Shown here one piece after another: positions 58,600-64,000 of a stretch of DNA of 64,000 nucleotides. The position numbers were made by a program, and so were the translations under genes. The stretch spans positions 1 through 64,000 of the forward strand of contig JAOTOL010000448.1 in NCBI GenBank assembly GCA_034440575.1. Reading direction: 5' to 3'. Under the pieces are notes generated by a model. That model had not been told where the DNA came from. It made no database searches and saw only the letters and a program-made list of their open reading frames with translations. How positions within the stretch are numbered: the stretch's first letter is position 1; the number at the start of each line of letters is the position of its first letter. This stretch comes from Imbricaverruca yamaguchii. Taxonomy: Eukaryota; Arthropoda; Thecostraca; Neoverrucidae.

Positions 58600-59070
58600 T
58601 ATTCTGAGCCACATTTGGAATACTGTGTCCAAGCTTTCGCTCCTAGTAATGAAAAATATTATTCGCTTTTAGAGAGTACAAAATATGGCTACAAAAATGG
58701 TTAATGACATAAGCAACCTGGCATATGAGGAAAGATTGAAGAAATTGAACATGTTGTCAATTAGATATACAAAGTTGAGAGGAGCACTCATTGAGGTCTT
58801 TAAATTTGTTCATGGTCAGGAGGATGAATATATTAGGTAAATATTTGAATCTAGCAGAAATGATGTACTTAAAGGTCATCAATTCAAACTTAAAGTTAAC
58901 TACAGCAGGACAAGGTTAAGACAGTCTTGCTTCACCAACAGGGTAATAGAACACTGGAACCAGATGCCAAAAACCATTGGCAGTAGCAGCACATTGAACA
59001 TCTTTAAAAACACCATAGGCAATTATTACAAGAATAGAGGGCTTGCTTTTCAGTATGCCAGGGAGGGCTG
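58600..59070 (+). pseudogene. C-terminal fragment of a CR1-like LINE reverse transcriptase
   Basis: PHLEYCVQAFAPSNEKYYSLLE, given here in pieces: PHLEYCVQAF, then SNEKYYSLLE, a frameshift, ATKMVNDISNLAYEERLKK, LIEVFKFVHGQED, KLKVNYSRTRLRQ and NRVIEHWNQMPK. This is the typical end of CR1/jockey-type LINE proteins found in aquatic and arthropod genomes. A stop and at least one frameshift are present. 5'-truncated; the 3' end is near 59240. Confidence 0.85.
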
Positions 59071-60064
59071 AGCGACGGATTTGGTGGGCAACTGGTTGAG
59101 TGTTCAGAGTGCAGCCAAGAAGGGCCCTTGTGGCTTATAGTCACACTACTCTTTTGTGTCTTGATGTCTAAGATGCTCAAAAATGCAGCAAGCATTCCAG
59201 ACAAGCATGATGCAACACTCCATACCATACAGATCTGATAGGCAGGCTAATTCATGGAATGACACCAGAAAAGGCAGGTGTTGACACTGACATCATTTTC
59301 AGCGGCATCCGTGGCCAGGATCATAATCATCAGAGGTAAAGTGGTTGGAACAAATAGATGGGCTGGTTGGATGAACTCCATCAGCTCCTTTTCACTGTCA
59401 ACCAGGTTTTATATGCATTTTCATCTCTTGGAAAAACATAGGCATGTTGGTTGACAATCTCTTCTTTTCATATATTTCTTCCAGATGATAAACGACACAC
59501 CACAACAGAACACTATACAATAAAACTACAACTAAAACGCACGCGCATCGAGCACAAGGTGTGACAAACATAAAACCAAGCATAAAACAACCTATGACGA
59601 AGCTATGTAAACAGCTGCGCTATTTATGACTCAACTGCGCCATCTAAGAATTTTTGGAGATGAGTGCCCCTAAAACGCTGCATTCGTGATGGTCGTCGCC
59701 TAATTCGCAGCCTAACTGAGAATTATAAAATAACAGCTCAATACGATTCCAAAAGCACAGACGTGATATTATACGATTTAGAAAGTGAGTTGAAGTGAAA
59801 ATATTTCCATTTTAAAATGCATGAAACCATTAAAACGGCCCAAAAGTGGTACCCTAGGTTACGTCATTTGTACCATTCGACCCGACACGCAGGAAGGCAT
59901 GGGGATGACAGGGGCCTGGTTGTGTATACATAAAGGGCCTTGGCTGTTTAAGCGGGACACTGCTTCCTTTGGTGCATTTCGTAATCTTGCGGTTGTGTGG
60001 CAAGTCGATTATCCAGCTAAGCCAGAACTTGCAACCTGTAGCTATGGCTGATGCTAGCCCTCCT
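59071..60064. other. LINE 3' flank and unassigned sequence
   Basis: Probable CR1-like 3' UTR to about 59240, then AT-rich sequence. It may include the left end of the PIF/Harbinger element, but I could not find a terminal inverted repeat. Confidence 0.4.
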
Positions 60065-60118
60065 GCTGACCGTCATTCGCTTCATTAGCTATCGCTAATG
60101 AGGCGAATGAAGGTCAGC
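60065..60118. repeat. Hairpin, 25-bp arms with two mismatches, 4-nt loop
   Basis: Left arm 60065-60089 (begins GCTGACCGTCATTCGC), loop TATC, right arm 60094-60118 (ends GAAGGTCAGC). It lies just upstream of the first transposase exon. Confidence 0.95.
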
Positions 60119-60138
60119 TGCTTCCTGCCTTTCTTCAG

Positions 60139-61761
60139 ATGTTGGATGATGCATTTGGGAACACTGAAGATGGCAGCGAAGATGAGTTGATGTTGGATGC
60201 TGATGCAAGGTTAGTAGGTAGGGGAAGAGGGGGTGTATCTGAACATGTTCTGTTTCCCGAACACCTACCTTTGATTGTCTCCCACATCATGTTCAGCACA
60301 ACATTTTCTGTTCAGAATACAACACACCACTACAAAATAAGCATATATTTTAAAGGTGCTCTTTACAAGTGGTCAGAGGATTTTCATTGAAAGGAATTGT
60401 TTGAATATGGATAGCTTGTTCATTTTCGTGTTCAGCGATCACAGTAGAATTACTGCTTCAGCCATACACAAACAGCAGTAGAGCTATTTGTTTTCAGTTT
60501 CCAATTTGTTTTCAGTCATCTAATAGTTTTCAGAAATGAACATTCAAGCATGTACCTCTAACATAAGATTTGTGACATTGCCATGTGAATGGACACCTTT
60601 GTTTGCAAAGGTTTCTTTCTTGAAACCTTCGGAAATAGGTTTCAAGAAAGAAGTATGCAATGGCCACATTTTTCTTATTATGTGACTTTCATTTTAGGCA
60701 TGGTGAGCTGCAGCGTCGGCATAAGGTGGACAATTTTATGAAGAAATCATCCCACAGCTGTCAGAGGAGCAGTTTAAGGACACCTTCAGCCTTAGCAGAG
60801 CAGGCACCAGGCAGTTGGTACAGAAACTTGGTGAAGATCGTGATGAGAGAGGGCAGCTAATGGAGAAGAATCTGCTAGTCCTTCTATACTATTTGGGGAG
60901 TATAATTAGTTTTCGAAAGGTCGCACTTCTTTTTGACTATCAGTTTCTGCAGCTTGGGATTTTGTAGATCATGTTGTGCGGCTGTTAGTGGAGTTGAAGC
61001 ACACACACATGGTTTTTCCTTCCATCGAACAGTTGCAGCATATAAGTGGAACGTTTGAGGTGGCTAAGGGAGTAAGGGGTACTGTCGGAGCTGTTGATGG
61101 CTGTCACATACCGATTTGTAGACCACCTGCTGACGAACACGTCTATGTGAACAGAAAACACTTCCATTCGGTAGTTCTTATGGCTGTGTGTGATGATAGG
61201 GGTGCATTTATAGATGTGTGCATAGGCTGGCCAGGATCGGTCCATGACTCAAGGGTATTGAAGAATAGTCCCTTGGGTCGGGAGTTGAGCAATGGTAGGT
61301 TCAGAGATAGAAGGATGCCAGTGGGAAGTTTTATAGTTTGCGACGCAGCATTTCAGTTGGATACCTGGCCTATGACTCCATTTAGGCAGAATCAGATCTT
61401 TCAGCAACACCAACGAAGGCAGGGACAACCTGCTGCACAACAAAAAAGGCACTACAATAAGAAAATTTGTGGTGTTCGCATTGTCATTGAACATGCATTT
61501 GGAATGCTGAAGGGCAGATTCCGTCGATTGACCTACCTCGAGACGAAATCCGTCCCAAAAGGAATAAACATTATTTGTGCTGCTTGCGTGCTACACAACT
61601 TTTGTATTGTACGTGCAGAGGACTGGGATGAAAACGCGTTCGTGCCTGATGATGGCCAACCCGATAACGGTGAACGTGACGATATCGCTGTGGCTGATCC
61701 TGCTGCTGCTGTAAGACGTAGAATCGAACTTGTAGATGAACTCTGGGCCAACCATCAGTAA
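60139..61761 (+). pseudogene. PIF/Harbinger transposase (HARBI1-like), two exons with frameshifts
   Basis: Exon 1 (about 60139-60209) starts MLDDAFGNTEDGSEDEL. A GT-AG intron (60210-60697) joins it in phase to exon 2 (60698-61761), which begins RHGELQRRHK. Two one-base frameshifts (near 60735 and 60932) separate this N-terminal part, including the LSEEQFKDTF and QLMEKNLLVLLYYL helices, from the long frame to 61761. The catalytic domain is complete: VGAVDGCHIPI (first D), GWPGSVHDSRV, VCDAAFQL (second D) and RIVIEHAFGMLKGRFRRL (E). The element's transposase normally cuts DNA together with the Myb-like partner encoded on the opposite strand. The frameshifts may be real decay or sequence errors. 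Confidence 0.9.
60613..60652. repeat. Perfect hairpin, 16-bp arms, 8-nt loop
   Basis: TTCTTTCTTGAAACCT (60613-60628), loop TCGGAAAT, exact reverse complement 60637-60652. It lies in the transposase intron. Confidence 0.95.
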
Positions 61762-62410
61762 CGCACGCCCATGCTCTGACTGCCAGGTGTAACAGTGTGG
61801 CACCTATTGTTGTTGCAGTACTTTGTGTGCGCTGGTTGCTGTTGTACGGTGTCTGTTCAAACTTGTACATGTCCTTTGCGCACTGCACTCTGCGCATACC
61901 TGTATCTTGCATCAGGACCTATTTATCATGTATTATGCTGACAGTGCATTTTATATATCATGTGCAGCGCAGATCGAAGCGAAAGATGCGTGACTAAAAA
62001 TGTCTGCGTTTCCCAGCGAGTTGAAACCATGTATCAGTCGCTAATCGTGAACACTGCATGTAGAATAACGCGCTAACGTATCAGATATTAAATGTATTTC
62101 CTGGAAAAACCGATTCGTATCCGTGGCAAACGTAGGCTCACATCATACAAACACAAACAAAACGTAATATCTGGGTTAAAGCTCGTGTACGCAATACTAC
62201 GTACTTACAACAGTATTAGGTGCACAAAAATAACCGTGCAGCAGAACACAGCACGACTAGCACCGCTCGGCAGGTGACACAAACCTTAACGAAACGCGGT
62301 ATCTTGGTTACATCTCGAGTATCCCACACTTACTCGCACTTATTCAGTGGAATAGGCTCTCCCCTCTGAATCGTCCCTCTCTCCTGGTTCACCTGACTTC
62401 TGGCTTTGTA
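61762..62410. other. Intergenic space of the PIF/Harbinger element
   Basis: Between the convergent transposase and Myb-like frames. AT-rich. No other feature recognised. Confidence 0.6.
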
Positions 62411-63506
62411 CTATGTGCCGAAACATATCGACGACTGTGTCAAGTCGCAACTCACTTCCTGGCTTCGCCGTATGCTTTCTGGCGAGTTGCACGAAGTCTG
62501 CTGCAAGTAGGTGCAGCTGTTGCAGCGGAGTTCGCGTTTTGCTCGCTTGCTGCCTTTTTGCAGTATACAAAAAGCAGCTCTATGAGTGCTCACATCAACG
62601 AGCTCTATGAGTGCTCTGGTTCGCGCTGTGTCATTCTCTACTTTCGTTGCTTCAAACTGTTGTTTCAGCTTGATCCAATCTGATAGATCTTGGTTCTTAC
62701 TGCTGTATGGATTCATTCTCTTTCTAAACAAACTGTGCTGCTTGCCTGTGATTTTGCCTTCTGAGGGGCTACTCTGGACAGTCATCGCTCCACAGGACCT
62801 GCTTTGGGTTGAGGTTGGCGAAAGGTTTTCAGAATACGATTCTGAGTGTGTAGCTGGTCTGTTCCTGGTATAACTACATTCCTGGTTTTTGGGATGCCTT
62901 GGTGACTGCTGGTTGGAAAGGTTTGTCAATGATGCCAGAATGTATTTTGGGGTGCATGCAGGATTGTCCCCCATGATGCTGTCAATTTGCTCGAAGTGCT
63001 CCCATGGAGGAACACTCCCCCTCCCACTTTTGTTCGATCCAGCATTGTCCTGTATTCGCTTATACGATGTAACCAAGTTGTTCCAGCGGACTCTCACCTG
63101 AAAGTCCCATCATCTCACTCAGTTCTTGCCAGTGCTGCGTTTTTCTGTTTTTCATCATCTTTGTGTATGCCTGATACCGGCCTTCCATTTCCCCGATGAG
63201 TGTGTCGATCTTTTCTTTTGTCCATGCCCCTTCCACTTTCAAATCCCCCTTAGTCTCAGCTGATGTACTCTGCCCATTATTTGTGATTCCTTCACAAGAA
63301 CCAATGTGTGTATCACACACTTCAGGCTCAGCAAACACACAGCTGCATGCTTCACATTTATAGGTTTGTTGTTTAAGGAGTCCATCACAACTTGCAGCAT
63401 GCACTTCAGCTGACAAGTTCGAGCCAAATAGCAGCAGGCAGGTTGGGCATTGGAACATGGCTTCCATCCTGAAAACAATCAATATAATTTTACTTGAGCA
63501 ACACAT
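62411..63506 (-). pseudogene. PIF/Harbinger partner: C2HC fingers plus Myb/SANT-like protein
   Basis: Read on the - strand. The likely start is the Met at 63467, after a TTTTCAG that could be an acceptor. Two finger-like blocks, CPTCLLLFGSNLSAEVHAAS and CEACSCVFAEPEVCDTHIGS (each followed by a fourth Cys), precede a Myb/SANT domain: GAWTKEKIDTLIGEM, then HWQELSEMMG, then QVRVRWNNLVTSYKRIQD. The last part is in another frame (shift of one base near 63098), so either a frameshift or an unannotated intron breaks the domain. A polar tail runs to 62411. In this superfamily the Myb-like protein carries the transposase to the nucleus and to the element ends. Confidence 0.82.
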
Positions 63507-63970
63507 ATAAGTTGTTATGCACAGGCCACTGTTGTATACAAATCCACCAAAATCCGATATGCTATGCAGATGAAAAACATCCTGTTGATACCAGTAGTGT
63601 ATACAGTTCAGTCAATACTAACACCATACAATATAAATATCCTGATTAATTACCTTTGAGCATAGAACATTGGGTGGACAGAGGGTGGACTGTACCATCA
63701 CTATCAACATCTGTGACAATATTTTACCTGTGGAAGGTGCCATCCTGTATTGTCTTTATACCTCAGCACAAAAGGTGTGCTCCCTGGTGATTGCCTGTAT
63801 TGTCTGGCTGCTGGATAGGCATGCCACTATTTCCACAAACCATGAATGTGTCTGCATGAAAGTGTGTATGAAGTTGAAGTATGAAGGTGCTACACTTTCA
63901 GGAATTGCATCTCTGGCTGATGCCATCTTCCTATTTATAAATTTACAGACCAGAACATTATCTGCGTCAA
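63507..63970. other. No gene recognised
   Basis: AT-rich. It probably includes the right end of the PIF/Harbinger element, which I could not locate. Confidence 0.4.
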
Positions 63971-64000
63971 GTTAGTTATTTGGGCTTACAGGCACATCAA
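63971..64000 (-). mobile_element. LINE 3' tail, cut by the window end
   Basis: GTTAGTTATTTGGGCTTACA then GGCACATC matches the start of the reverse-oriented family tail at 19155-19185 (TTATTTGGGCTTAAGGGCGC). The hairpin continues beyond the window. Confidence 0.7.

Overview
This is a eukaryotic, repeat-rich window. The only host gene I can identify is the 3' half of DNA topoisomerase I (TOP1, type IB): eight GT-AG exons on the + strand between about 564 and 8568, giving about 478 residues. It carries the whole catalytic pentad (human-equivalent R488, K532, R590, H632, Y723) and ends at a normal stop. The 5' exons lie to the left of the window. The long introns, tRNA-derived SINEs, an I-clade LINE with RNase H, hAT and PIF/Harbinger DNA transposons, large TA arrays and a short TTAGG-like stretch fit an invertebrate, most likely an arthropod and perhaps a chelicerate. 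That last step is inference only.

Layout. 1-530: decayed LINE 3' end. 564-8568: TOP1, whose introns hold a SINE, a 68/172-bp minisatellite, a dead copy of the start of exon 5, and a 1.6-kb dead LINE. 8.6-12.2 kb: TOP1 downstream region with a second copy of the last intron/exon junction, a 57-bp LINE-tail insertion, a truncated SINE with a 15-bp target-site duplication (TSD), and a 33-bp minisatellite. 12.2-34 kb: no convincing gene apart from one decayed, transposon-associated ORF (24.98-26.22 kb); mostly degenerate tandem arrays, TA/GT microsatellites and dispersed repeat families. 34.25-41.14 kb: a complete-length but inactivated I-clade LINE on the - strand, with both ends defined by a 10-bp TSD. 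41.1-54.2 kb: repeat families, one with a nested SINE, and two non-autonomous hAT elements with perfect 8-bp TSDs. 50.9-59.1 kb: fragments of a second, CR1-like LINE. 60.1-63.5 kb: a PIF/Harbinger pair, with the DDE transposase on + and a zinc-finger/Myb-SANT partner on -, convergent.

The most interesting pattern is a LINE/SINE partnership. The full-length LINE, at least five other LINE 3' ends and the tRNA-SINE family end in the same layout: a 6-bp (LINE) or 5-bp (SINE) stem, a loop of 20-21 nt, then a CCAA/CTAA-type tail. The stem differs between LINE and SINE but stays pairable. Two insertions consist of little more than this hairpin plus tail (57 and 61 bp), each with a perfect 12-13-bp TSD, which suggests that this 3' module is what the reverse transcriptase recognises.
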